A stretch of DNA of 19,389 nucleotides from Chloroflexi bacterium RBG_16_56_11. GTDB lineage: Bacteria; Chloroflexota; Dehalococcoidia; Dehalococcoidales; RBG-16-60-22. The notes beneath the pieces were generated by a model. That model ran no database searches. It had not been told where the DNA came from and was given only the letters and a program-made list of their open reading frames with translations. Every line of letters starts with the position of its first letter. Position 1 is the stretch's first letter. Location of the stretch: NCBI GenBank assembly GCA_001796865.1, contig MGNQ01000024.1, positions 36,699 to 56,087 on the forward strand. Direction: 5' to 3'. This document shows, piece by piece, positions 13,187-19,389 of the stretch. The translations under genes and the position numbers were made by a program.

Positions 13187-14619
13187 GAGGTAATTTCCAC
13201 CTGGCTTTCTGCCGGATTCAGCGCCCGCACCAGGGCGCGGCCTTTATCCAGGGTCTCGATATATTCGGACTCCGGCTCGGAGTCGTAGACCACGGCTCCG
13301 CCTACCTGGAAGTAAGCCCGGCCGTCCTTGACGATAATCGTGCGGATGACGATATCAAGGTCCATGTCCCCGCCGAAACTGAGATACCCCAGCGAGCCGG
13401 TGTAAACACCGCGGCGGGTCGGCTCCAGCTCATCGATAATTTCCATCGCCCGCACCTTGGGAGCGCCGGTGATGGAGCCGCCGGGGAAAGTGGCCTTAAG
13501 GAGGTCGATACGGTTTTTACCCTCGCACAACCGCCCCATCACTGTGGAGGTGAGGTGGAAAACGGTGGGATAAGTCTCCAGGATGGCCAGCTCGGTGACC
13601 TTCACCGTCCCGTAACGGCAAACGCGGCCGAGGTCATTACGCTCCAGGTCGACGATCATCATATTTTCAGCGCGGTCTTTAACGCTGCTTACAAGACTTT
13701 CTGCCAGCGCGCGGTCTTCTTCCGGGGTCCGGCCGCGGGGTTTTGTTCCCTTGATAGGACGCGTCTCTACGAGGTCGCCCCGGACCTTCAAAAACCTCTC
13801 CGGCGAGGCGCCGACGATACTAACACCATCGAAGTTAAAATAGCTGGCGAAGGGCGCCGGATTTAGCCGGCGCAACCGATTATAGAGGTTATAAGGCGTG
13901 GTGTTCATCTCAACCTCGAAACGCTGGGAGAGGTTGACCTGGAAGATATCCCCGGCGCAAATGTACTCGCGGGCGCTAGCCACCGCCTTGAGATAGTTAT
14001 CATGGGTGAAATTGGCCTTTAAGGCCAGATTATATCCGGGTTGTTCTTCCGCGACACCGGCAGCCCGCGGGCTCTCCATGACGATACTTTTTAATTCCTT
14101 GAGCCTTTCTCCGGCCAGCCGCTTCCGGCGGCCATCTTCAAGCTCAGGGAAGCCGGTGGAGACGAGATAGGCTCTATTTTCCAGGTGGTCGAAGGCGATT
14201 ATGGCATCGTAAAAAGCCAGGTAACACTCGGGGAGCTTCAAATCATCGACAGCCCTGGCCGGCAGACGCTCGATGAAGTGGCAAAGGTCGTAGCTGAAAT
14301 AGCCTACCGCTCCGCCTACGAACGGCACTGGCGCTCCCGTATTGTCCAGAGCGTACATTTCCAGCAACCCGCCGAGGACATCGAACGGATTGCCGCGCCT
14401 GACCTCCTCTACCTTATCCCTGATGATGGATATACAATCACCACGACTTCTAAGTACGAGGAAGGGGTCGCTACCCATGAAGGAGTAGCGTCCCAGCTTC
14501 CGTGGGTCCATGCCGCTATCGAGAAAGAAGCTGAAAGGCCGCCGGGCGAAAGCCTCGAAGCACTGTGATGCCGTAAAGGGGGTTTTTATCTCTTCAACTA
14601 AAGGATTATTTGCTGACAT
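13183..14619 (-). CDS. pabB: aminodeoxychorismate synthase component I
   Basis: This chorismate-utilising enzyme forms 4-amino-4-deoxychorismate. At 478 residues it has the full anthranilate-synthase-component-I fold: an N-terminal region (FLDSGMDPRKLGRYSFMGSDP) and a C-terminal chorismate-binding domain (AGDIFQVNLSQRFE, VGASPERFL, AENMMIVDLERNDLGR, FPGGSITGAPKVRAMEIIDELEP, GGAVVYDSEPESEY). The motif RPIKGTKPRG has lysine K290, the PabB signature; TrpE has alanine (PIAGT) there. This decides PabB over TrpE. It is the first gene of a pabB-pabA-pabC operon. The ATG at 14619 follows a consensus -10 by 10 bases with no Shine-Dalgarno, so initiation is probably leaderless. Confidence 0.95.
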   Translation of the reverse strand: MSANNPLVEEIKTPFTASQCFEAFARRPFSFFLDSGMDPRKLGRYSFMGSDPFLVLRSRGDCISIIRDKVEEVRRGNPFDVLGGLLEMYALDNTGAPVPFVGGAVGYFSYDLCHFIERLPARAVDDLKLPECYLAFYDAIIAFDHLENRAYLVSTGFPELEDGRRKRLAGERLKELKSIVMESPRAAGVAEEQPGYNLALKANFTHDNYLKAVASAREYICAGDIFQVNLSQRFEVEMNTTPYNLYNRLRRLNPAPFASYFNFDGVSIVGASPERFLKVRGDLVETRPIKGTKPRGRTPEEDRALAESLVSSVKDRAENMMIVDLERNDLGRVCRYGTVKVTELAILETYPTVFHLTSTVMGRLCEGKNRIDLLKATFPGGSITGAPKVRAMEIIDELEPTRRGVYTGSLGYLSFGGDMDLDIVIRTIIVKDGRAYFQVGGAVVYDSEPESEYIETLDKGRALVRALNPAESQVEITS

Positions 14620-14629
14620 ACTACCGTTA

Positions 14630-14658
14630 ATTATATACCGTAAATATAAATTTATAAA
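14630..14658 (-). promoter_or_regulatory. promoter of the pabBAC operon (leaderless)
   Basis: On the minus strand TTTATA (14658-14653), 17 bases, TATAAT (14635-14630). The -35 matches the consensus at 4 of 6 bases and the -10 is perfect. Ten bases separate the -10 from the pabB ATG, so the transcript should start about 3-4 bases before it. No ribosome site is present. Confidence 0.8.
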
Positions 14659-14670
14659 AAATTGAATTCG

Positions 14671-14818
14671 GAGAATGTCACGTGAACCGTCTCGGTACCC
14701 GGTCGGAAGGGGGGCAATCCCGGTGAGAGGTCCGACCCGGCCATCGAGATTACTACGGGCTCTCGCCTACTTCGGTCCGGAGGGTCGGCGAGCAGGTCCC
14801 CCTCGCCATGACATCTCC
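14671..14818. other. GC-rich, structured, unexplained island between pabB and the MFS gene
   Basis: About 150 bases of GC-rich DNA lie between two very AT-rich promoter flanks. They hold several inverted repeats: GGTCGGA (14701-14707) with TCCGACC (14731-14737), and CTCGCC (14762-14767), GGCGAG (14787-14792) and CTCGCC (14802-14807), where the middle copy can pair with either neighbour. No translation gives a recognised protein. A 73-codon minus frame (14652-14873) has no ribosome site and lacks a domain. Possibilities are a structured non-coding RNA, or a decayed fragment of a mobile element such as a group II intron; the minus-strand stretch around GAGCCCGTAGTAAT resembles sequence seen upstream of intron maturase genes, a weak memory-based hint. 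Confidence 0.4.
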
Positions 14819-14861
14819 CATAACGCTTTAATTCTATCTTTGTGTTTTTGATATTGATGCT

Positions 14862-14889
14862 TTGAGTTTTCATCTTTTTCTGCTATGCT
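14862..14889 (+). promoter_or_regulatory. promoter of the MFS transporter gene
   Basis: TTGAGT (14862-14867), 16 bases, TATGCT (14884-14889), the latter preceded by TGC (extended -10). The start codon at 14906 is 16 bases beyond the -10, giving a leader of about 10 bases with no Shine-Dalgarno sequence. Confidence 0.5.
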
Positions 14890-14905
14890 GTGACAAACAA
14901 CGTCT

Positions 14906-16165
14906 ATGTTAAACGAAAACGTGCCCTTCCGCCGCCGTGACTATCTCAAAATAACCATTTTCGGTTTTGCTCTAACGGCGGTCTGGCAGAGCCTGCATAC
15001 CATCATCTTGCCTTTACGCCTGCTCGACTTCGTGGCGGAAGCGCAGAAAAATACCTACCTGGGCCTCATGACCCTGGCCGGCTTGCTGCTCGCGATGTTC
15101 GTGCAGCCGGTGGCCGGGGCCATCAGCGACCGCTCCGGTTTTCAATGGGGCCGGCGGCGGCCTTTTATCTTGATAGGCGGTATCGCCGCTATCTTCATCA
15201 TCCCTGGTTTCGGGCTGGCCGGCAGCTTTATCGCCGTGTTTATTATCTATAGTCTTCTTCAGGTATCTACCAACGTTGCCCAGGGGCCTTACCAGGCGTT
15301 CATCCCGGACATGGTGCCCGGCGACAAGCGGGGGCTGGCCTCCGGGGTGAAAGCCCTGCTGGAAATCGTCGGCGGCGTATCCCTGTTAGGTGTTACCAGC
15401 CTTTTCATGGGCAAGTATTCCGCCACAGGGAGCGGCAACTGGCTGTGGTTGACGTTGGGTTTGTTGGGACTGATAATGCTCATCACGACTCTGGCCACGG
15501 TAATAGTGGTAAAAGAGGCAGCACCGGCAGCGGGCCGCCTGAAGGCGACGCTTCTCGGTACATTGTTCACGACGGCCAGAGAGGTGCTATCCAGGCGGGA
15601 AATCAGGTGGTTCCTGGCCTCGCGCATGCTGGTGTACATGGCCTTCACGACGATACAACAGTTCGCCCTGTACTTTCTCCGGGATGTCGTCGGCGTGGCT
15701 GATCCTGCCGCGGCGACGCGTAATTTCCTCATCTCCGCTGTGGCCGGGATGCTACTTGCCGTATGGCCGGCCGGTTTTCTCAGCGACAGGATTGGCCGAA
15801 GGCCGGTAACCATCAGTTCCGGTCTGATAGGCGCCCTGGGGGTCGGTATCATCGCCCTGTCGCGCGAATACGGCACGATACTCTGGGCGGCCGGAATAAT
15901 CGGTCTGGCCATGGGAGCCTTCAATACGGCCAACTGGGCACTGGCGACCGACCTGGTAGCGAGGGGAGAAGAAGCCCGGCACCTGGGTATCGCCAACATA
16001 GCCACGGCCGGCGGGGCCGCCCTGGCGCGGGGTATCGGGCCGGTGATCGACTATTTCAACCGCCGGGAACCGGGGCTTGGCTACGACGTCATGCTGCTGG
16101 TCTGCGTGGCTTACTTTGTCATCGGCTCAGCGCTGGTCCTGAAAATTAAACGTCCTTCTTCCTGA
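14906..16165 (+). CDS. MFS transporter, sugar:cation symporter-like
   Basis: This is a 419-residue, roughly 12-helix major facilitator protein of the cytoplasmic membrane. The loop between helices 2 and 3 reads GAISDRSGFQWGRRRPFI (residues 71-88), which matches the S-D-R-x(5)-WGRRRPF pattern of the sucrose/SLC45-like and GPH-type carriers. A second copy, GFLSDRIGRRP, occurs in the C-terminal half at about residue 292, as expected for the internal duplication. The substrate is not readable from sequence, but sugars or glycosides are the usual cargo. The gene stands alone, with its own promoter. Its stop overlaps the convergent VTT-domain gene by 20 bases. Confidence 0.9.
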   Translation: MLNENVPFRRRDYLKITIFGFALTAVWQSLHTIILPLRLLDFVAEAQKNTYLGLMTLAGLLLAMFVQPVAGAISDRSGFQWGRRRPFILIGGIAAIFIIPGFGLAGSFIAVFIIYSLLQVSTNVAQGPYQAFIPDMVPGDKRGLASGVKALLEIVGGVSLLGVTSLFMGKYSATGSGNWLWLTLGLLGLIMLITTLATVIVVKEAAPAAGRLKATLLGTLFTTAREVLSRREIRWFLASRMLVYMAFTTIQQFALYFLRDVVGVADPAAATRNFLISAVAGMLLAVWPAGFLSDRIGRRPVTISSGLIGALGVGIIALSREYGTILWAAGIIGLAMGAFNTANWALATDLVARGEEARHLGIANIATAGGAALARGIGPVIDYFNRREPGLGYDVMLLVCVAYFVIGSALVLKIKRPSS

Positions 16166-16799
16166 CCTTGAGCCCGATGTAGACCATGGCCGCCAGCACC
16201 ACAGCGATAAGGGCGACCAGCACCGGCCATGATATAGAAGCCAGATTGGCGACAATCACATAGGATATCGTCCTGCCCAGCCAGCAGGCGAGAAAGAAGC
16301 GCCATATCGGCATGCGCAATGCCCCGGCAATGATACCGACGACATCGAAGGCGAACGGTACAATCGAAAGGACAAAAATCGCTATCCAGCCCCACTTCTT
16401 CACCCAGTGTTCCATACGAGTGTATATGTTGCTGCGGATTAAAAGGCTTCGGCTGCTGCGACCGGCCAGATAGCCGGTCATCTCCCCGATACCCGCCCCG
16501 AGGCCTCCGGCTAATCCAACTAATACCGGAGAGGGCAGGGCAGCCCCAAGGGATATGATGACTGCCATATTGCTCACGGGCACGATGACGGTGGCGTTTA
16601 AAATGACGCTGATGATGAAAGCCCCCAGGTAACCGTAGCCCTCGAGTCTATCGAGGATACCGGGATACCTGAAATAGACGTAACCCAGGCTGGCTATAAC
16701 AGCCAGAACGATGACCAGGCCGGTGATAGGCAGGAGCCTTTTCTTGAGCCAGCTAGTCGAACCGGTGCCCCCGGCCTGCGACGAATCCATTGTGTCCAT
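16146..16799 (-). CDS. VTT/DedA-like (TVP38/TMEM64-related) membrane protein
   Basis: This is a membrane protein of about 217 residues. A cytosolic N-terminus (SSQAGGTGSTSWLKKRL) leads into helix 1 (LPITGLVIVLAVIASLGYVYF). The VTT (SNARE-associated Golgi) domain follows: GYLGAFIISVILNATVIVPVSN, a re-entrant-like GLAGGLGAGIGEMTGYLAGRSS, the W-I-A-I-F-V-L-S-I-VPFAFDVVGIIAGALRMP segment, and FFLACWLGRTISYVIVA. Members are linked to lipid scrambling or undecaprenyl-phosphate flipping and membrane homeostasis. The open frame continues upstream to 17324 without any domain, antisense to ilvE, so the start is put at the ATG at 16799 (alternative ATG 16790). A TATAAT 9 bases upstream suggests a leaderless transcript. 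Confidence 0.88.
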   Translation of the reverse strand: MDTMDSSQAGGTGSTSWLKKRLLPITGLVIVLAVIASLGYVYFRYPGILDRLEGYGYLGAFIISVILNATVIVPVSNMAVIISLGAALPSPVLVGLAGGLGAGIGEMTGYLAGRSSRSLLIRSNIYTRMEHWVKKWGWIAIFVLSIVPFAFDVVGIIAGALRMPIWRFFLACWLGRTISYVIVANLASISWPVLVALIAVVLAAMVYIGLKVRKKDV

Positions 16800-16808
16800 A
16801 CCTTGGGC

Positions 16809-16838
16809 ATTATACCATGAGGTCAGGAACGCTGATAA
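16809..16838 (-). promoter_or_regulatory. promoter of the VTT-domain gene (leaderless)
   Basis: On the minus strand TTATCA (16838-16833), 18 bases, TATAAT (16814-16809), with TGG just before the -10 (extended -10). The -10 ends 9 bases before the ATG at 16799. It is arranged back-to-back with the ilvE promoter within about 65 bases. Confidence 0.72.
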
Positions 16839-16844
16839 CCATAC

Positions 16845-16873
16845 TTGTCTTTCCGAGCACCAGCAGCTATAAT
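16845..16873 (+). promoter_or_regulatory. promoter of ilvE
   Basis: TTGTCT (16845-16850), exactly 17 bases, and a perfect TATAAT (16868-16873). Transcription should start near 16880, giving a leader of about 19 bases that contains GGAAAGGAG (16884-16892), 6 bases before the ATG. Confidence 0.82.
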
Positions 16874-16898
16874 GGACGGTATCGGAAAGGAGACCCAT

Positions 16899-17861
16899 AT
16901 GCCTTCTTACGCCTATTTTCAGAAGAAGTTCGTTCCCCTGGAAGAGGCGAAAATCGGAATAATGACCCACGCCCTTCATTACGGCACCGCCATCTTCGAA
17001 GGTATCCGGGGCAACTGGAACAGCCAGAAGAAACAGACCTATATTTTCCGCTTGAAAGAGCATTACGAGAGGCTGGCGAGGGGCTGCCGCGTCCTTAAGA
17101 TCAACCTCGCCTCCTCCGTCGACGAACTGTGTCAGTTGACCGTGGAGCTGGTGGCTAAATGCGGCTTCCAGGAAGACATCTACATCAGGCCGGTAGCCTT
17201 CAAGAGCTCCCAGGCGCTGGGGGTACGGCTGCACAACCTGGACGACGATTTTTTCGCTTTCGTGATACCCTGGGGACCTTATCTCGACTGCGACAAGGCG
17301 CGGTGTTGCGTGTCCTCCTGGCACCGCCCGGAGGATAACGTCATTCCCCCCCAGATAAAGGCGGCCGGCATCTATATCAACAACGCGCTGGCCAAGACGG
17401 AGGCCATCAGCAACGGCTTCGATGAGGCCATTATGCTATCGCCGGACGGGCATGTCTCGGAGGGGAGCGGCGAGAACATTTTCCTGGTGATAGACGGTAA
17501 GCTGGTGACGCCCGCCAGCCAGAACAACATCCTCATCGGCATCACCCGCAATACGGTCATCGAACTGGCCGAGAAAGAACTGGGAATCGAGACGGTGCAC
17601 CGGGCCATCGACCGCAGCGAGCTGTACACCGCCGACGAGTGCTTTCTCACCGGGACCGCCGCCCACGTCACCCCGGTAGCAGAAGTCGACCACCGGCCTA
17701 TAGGCAATGGGGAGATAGGCGAAATCACGCGGAAGCTCCAGGAAATTTACGCGCGGGTAATCCGGGGCGAGCACCCGGGGTACATGCACTGGTGCACGCC
17801 CGTGTATAACTCAGGACTGAAAAACCAGAGGTCAAAAACGCAGGTTAAAAATATAAAGTAG
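16899..17861 (+). CDS. ilvE: branched-chain amino acid aminotransferase
   Basis: This PLP class IV enzyme moves the amino group between glutamate and the 2-oxo acids of valine, leucine and isoleucine. Its 320 residues show BCAT hallmarks: HALHYGTAIFEGIRG, IYIRP (R97), the PLP lysine K154 in PQIKAAGIYINNALAKTEA, E188 in VSEGSGENIF, and the C-terminal ECFLTGTAAHVTPV. These separate it from the PabC-like enzyme at 11721-12608. The start is the ATG at 16899 with a strong GGAAAGGAG; the frame opens earlier (16845) but that region is promoter. It is monocistronic and convergent with lexA. Confidence 0.95.
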   Translation: MPSYAYFQKKFVPLEEAKIGIMTHALHYGTAIFEGIRGNWNSQKKQTYIFRLKEHYERLARGCRVLKINLASSVDELCQLTVELVAKCGFQEDIYIRPVAFKSSQALGVRLHNLDDDFFAFVIPWGPYLDCDKARCCVSSWHRPEDNVIPPQIKAAGIYINNALAKTEAISNGFDEAIMLSPDGHVSEGSGENIFLVIDGKLVTPASQNNILIGITRNTVIELAEKELGIETVHRAIDRSELYTADECFLTGTAAHVTPVAEVDHRPIGNGEIGEITRKLQEIYARVIRGEHPGYMHWCTPVYNSGLKNQRSKTQVKNIK

Positions 17862-17898
17862 GCTCCGCTGAGGCCTGAGCTTAACATTTTAATTCCCG

Positions 17899-18537
17899 TC
17901 AGGCGACCTGCCGGACAACGGCGATGACACGGCCCTGTACCTCGACATTATCCGGCCTGGCGTAGATGGGCTTCATCTGGGAGTTGGCAGGCTGGAGGCG
18001 GACGCGCCCGGGCTCCACATACACCTTCTTCAGCGTGACCTCTTTCTCCGCCTTGAGCCAGACAGCCGCCATTTCCCCGTTCTCAATAGTCCCCACATTC
18101 TGCATCAAGACGATGTCGCCGTCATTGATTAGGGCGTCCACCATGGACGTGCCTTTTACTCTCAAGGCGTAGACCCCCTCGCGACCGCGGGTAAGCTCCG
18201 GCGAGACCGCCATGGTCTCCGATACCGCCGCGACATCCCAGGTATCCGGGCCGGGCACGGGAATCGGCTCGCCGGCAGCGATGACACCGACGATAGGCAC
18301 CGGCACCATGGCATCAGTAGCCGTGCGCGCCCGCAGGCGGATGCCCCGGGAGACCTCGGCGTGCCGCTCGATGACCCCCCGGCTTTCCAGGATATCGAGA
18401 TTATAGTCTACCACAGATGTCGAACTGATGCCGCAGCCCGACTGGATATCCCGGATAGTAGGCGGGTAGCCCCTTTCATCGAGGAAACGGTCAATAAACT
18501 CGAGCATGCGGCGCTGTTTATCCGTTAGTTTTTTCAT
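17899..18537 (-). CDS. lexA: LexA repressor, SOS regulator
   Basis: A 212-residue LexA starts at the ATG at 18535-18537 behind GGAGG. The frame extends to 18615 but that part is promoter. Residues 1-67 are the winged helix-turn-helix (KQRRMLEFIDRFLDERGYPPTIRDI, SVVDYNLDILESRGVI). The cleavage site is A88-G89 (VIAAGEP). The self-cleavage dyad is S131 (KGTSMVDALINDGD) and K170 (EVTLKK), spaced 39 apart, close to the 37 of E. coli LexA. Under DNA damage RecA* triggers autocleavage and relief of repression. The gene carries its own GAAC-N4-GTTC box at the start of transcription, so it is self-regulated. It is divergent from the DUF2339 gene. Confidence 0.97.
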   Translation of the reverse strand: MKKLTDKQRRMLEFIDRFLDERGYPPTIRDIQSGCGISSTSVVDYNLDILESRGVIERHAEVSRGIRLRARTATDAMVPVPIVGVIAAGEPIPVPGPDTWDVAAVSETMAVSPELTRGREGVYALRVKGTSMVDALINDGDIVLMQNVGTIENGEMAAVWLKAEKEVTLKKVYVEPGRVRLQPANSQMKPIYARPDNVEVQGRVIAVVRQVA

Positions 18538-18566
18538 CGTCTCTCCTCCAACAGGCGGCCAATAGC

Positions 18567-18578
18567 GAACATCCGTTC
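18567..18578 (-). promoter_or_regulatory. LexA (SOS) box, GAAC-N4-GTTC type
   Basis: GAACATCCGTTC is a perfect Gram-positive-type (Cheo box) LexA site. It begins about 9 bases downstream of the lexA -10 element, covering the predicted transcription start to about +13, so bound LexA would block RNA polymerase. This is direct support for LexA autoregulation of the Bacillus/Actinobacteria box type rather than the CTGT-N8-ACAG type of E. coli. Confidence 0.9.
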
Positions 18579-18586
18579 TGGAATAA

Positions 18587-18615
18587 AATATATAACAAAA
18601 CACTACGTCTGTCAA
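18587..18615 (-). promoter_or_regulatory. promoter of lexA
   Basis: On the minus strand TTGACA (18615-18610), exactly 17 bases, TATATT (18592-18587). This is a strong promoter matching 11 of 12 consensus bases. The leader of about 40 bases contains the LexA box and a GGAGG ribosome site just before the start codon. Confidence 0.9.
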
Positions 18616-18629
18616 TAACCGGACATGAA

Positions 18630-18650
18630 ATGATAATCACGGATTATCAT
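18630..18650. promoter_or_regulatory. Fur-like palindrome between lexA and the DUF2339 gene
   Basis: ATGATAATC (18630-18638), ACG, GATTATCAT (18642-18650) is a perfect 9-bp inverted repeat. The 7-base cores TGATAAT and ATTATCA are the half-sites of the Fur family consensus, which usually has a 1-base gap; here the gap between cores is 5. It lies upstream of the -35 elements of both divergent promoters, at a place where a regulator could act on either. Confidence 0.6.
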
Positions 18651-18678
18651 CAGACATCCCCTGATAACACCGGCCTCC

Positions 18679-18706
18679 TTGACAAAAAATGCCATAGTAG
18701 TAGAAT
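18679..18706 (+). promoter_or_regulatory. promoter of the DUF2339 gene
   Basis: TTGACA (18679-18684), 16 bases, TAGAAT (18701-18706). Transcription would start near 18713, giving a leader of about 30 bases with GAGGAGG at 18732-18738 before the ATG at 18743. Confidence 0.75.
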
Positions 18707-18742
18707 GGTAGTTAATTCCGAGATGGCCAACGAGGAGGCACC

Positions 18743-19389
18743 ATGCTTTGTCCTAACTGCCACAGAGAGAACAGGGACGATGCCCGCTTTTGCATTTACT
18801 GCGGCTCTCCACTAATAAAGACGGGAGAGAAGCACCACGAGGAGCCATCCCGGACAGTTGAAGCGGAAATTCGCCGTTTACGCGGCCTGGTCGCCTCGAT
18901 AAACGAGCGGCTTGACTCCCTGGAACGCGGCCAATTCGTGTCGCCTCCTTCATCTGGTGAGGTGGCGGCACCGGCACTGCCTGTTTTTCCCGAACCCCCT
19001 CCGGTTATCCGGGGACCCGAGCCAGAAGAGAGGCCGGTACAGGCCAGAGAAAGCGAAAGGGAATGGGAGCAGATTTTAGGGGGTAGCTGGCTGGCGAGAA
19101 TAGGCGTTCTTGCCCTTATCATCGGGGTCGGCTTTTTCCTGAAGTTCGCCTTTGATAACTACTGGATCGGCCCGGCCGGACGGGTTATTCTGGGGACTAT
19201 CGGGGGACTGGCCCTGCTAACCCTGGGCCACTACTGGCGTCAGAAATACCCGGTACTCACCCGGGTCCTCAGCGGCGGTGGCATCGCCATCATATATCTT
19301 TCTTTTTTTTCCGCATTCGCCATTTTCGAACTCATTAATATTTACGCCGCCATCGGCCTGCTGCTACTGGTCAGTATGATTTCAACATT
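18743..19389 (+). CDS. DUF2339 multi-pass membrane protein with N-terminal zinc ribbon (3' end outside window)
   Basis: The start is the ATG at 18743, 4 bases after GGAGG (18734-18738). 215 codons are visible before the window ends. Residues 3-20 are a zinc ribbon (C3-x-x-C6 ... C17-x-x-C20, MLCPNCHREN.., RFCIYCGSPL). Residues about 38-66 form a coiled coil (VEAEIRRLRGLVASINERLDSLE). A proline-rich linker runs to about 105, then WEQILGGSWLARIGVLALIIGVGFFLKFAFDN, the signature entry of DUF2339 proteins. Further helices follow (about residues 144-160, VILGTIGGLALLTLGHYW; 173-190; and 196-213). Family members have many transmembrane helices and unknown function. It is divergent from lexA; a shared palindrome lies between. 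Confidence 0.9.
   Translation, partial: MLCPNCHRENRDDARFCIYCGSPLIKTGEKHHEEPSRTVEAEIRRLRGLVASINERLDSLERGQFVSPPSSGEVAAPALPVFPEPPPVIRGPEPEERPVQARESEREWEQILGGSWLARIGVLALIIGVGFFLKFAFDNYWIGPAGRVILGTIGGLALLTLGHYWRQKYPVLTRVLSGGGIAIIYLSFFSAFAIFELINIYAAIGLLLLVSMIST

Noticed and set aside
13183..14619. Anthranilate synthase TrpE instead of PabB
   Set aside because: The PIKGT lysine signature and the adjacent lyase gene pabC favour aminodeoxychorismate synthase; no trp genes are nearby.
14652..14873. 73-aa minus-strand protein in the pabB-MFS gap
   Set aside because: No ribosome site, no domain, mixed base composition across AT- and GC-rich blocks; kept only as part of the structured island.
16800..17324. 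Upstream extension of the VTT-domain frame by 175 codons
   Set aside because: It is antisense to ilvE, lacks any domain, and a promoter and start codon sit at 16799-16838.
18538..18615. 26-codon N-terminal extension of lexA
   Set aside because: This DNA holds the lexA promoter, LexA box and ribosome site; the conserved LexA N-terminus begins at MKKLTDKQ.

Overview
The window looks like a chromosomal stretch from a Chloroflexota bacterium, most likely Dehalococcoidia-like or an uncultured relative. This is inferred from the gene types: a MalT-like LuxR regulator with a small partner protein, a SWIM protein and a zinc-ribbon protein of kinds I associate with that group, type-2 argC, and a Gram-positive-style LexA with a GAAC-N4-GTTC box. 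No ribosomal RNA is present, so the lineage is not proven. Genes are dense, moderately GC-rich, and often overlap by 4 bases.

Region 1 (1-2983): the 3' two-thirds of a large MalT-type LuxR regulator, a 71-aa conserved small protein, and a secreted beta-barrel-like protein closed by a strong intrinsic terminator (2998-3025). Region 2 (about 3030-4330): an AT-richer, accessory-looking strip with an inverted-repeat cluster, a small three-helix membrane protein, and a tyrosine-recombinase remnant that runs straight into the 3' end of a minus-strand tRNA-Thr(CGT). This looks like the scar of an integrative element at a tRNA gene.

Region 3 (4334-7369): an orphan receiver-domain protein, then a minus-strand series of amidohydrolase, SWIM zinc-finger protein, pyrF (OMP decarboxylase) and a DUF951 protein. 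Region 4 (7522-9945): a perfect-consensus promoter reads into pfk (phosphofructokinase) and an overlapping class II aldolase, two successive glycolytic or gluconeogenic steps. Region 5 (10042-11711): a 46-aa zinc-ribbon protein on the minus strand, then type-2 argC followed by a conserved small protein on the plus strand.

Region 6 (11721-14619, minus): pabB-pabA-pabC, each pair overlapping by 4 bases, a complete p-aminobenzoate route for folate. A GC-rich structured island lies upstream. Region 7 (14906-17861): an MFS transporter, a convergent VTT/DedA-like membrane protein, and a divergent branched-chain aminotransferase (ilvE). Region 8 (17899-19389): lexA with its own SOS box and promoter, a Fur-like palindrome, and the 5' end of a DUF2339 multi-pass membrane protein that leaves the window.

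The most distinctive theme is that pfk, pabB and the VTT gene have a consensus -10 element ending only 9-10 bases before the start codon and no usable Shine-Dalgarno sequence, so they are predicted to make leaderless mRNAs. Other genes in the same window (lexA, ilvE, the DUF5679-type gene) have ordinary leaders with strong Shine-Dalgarno sites. I found no CRISPR array, no insertion sequence and no convincing wholly new system.
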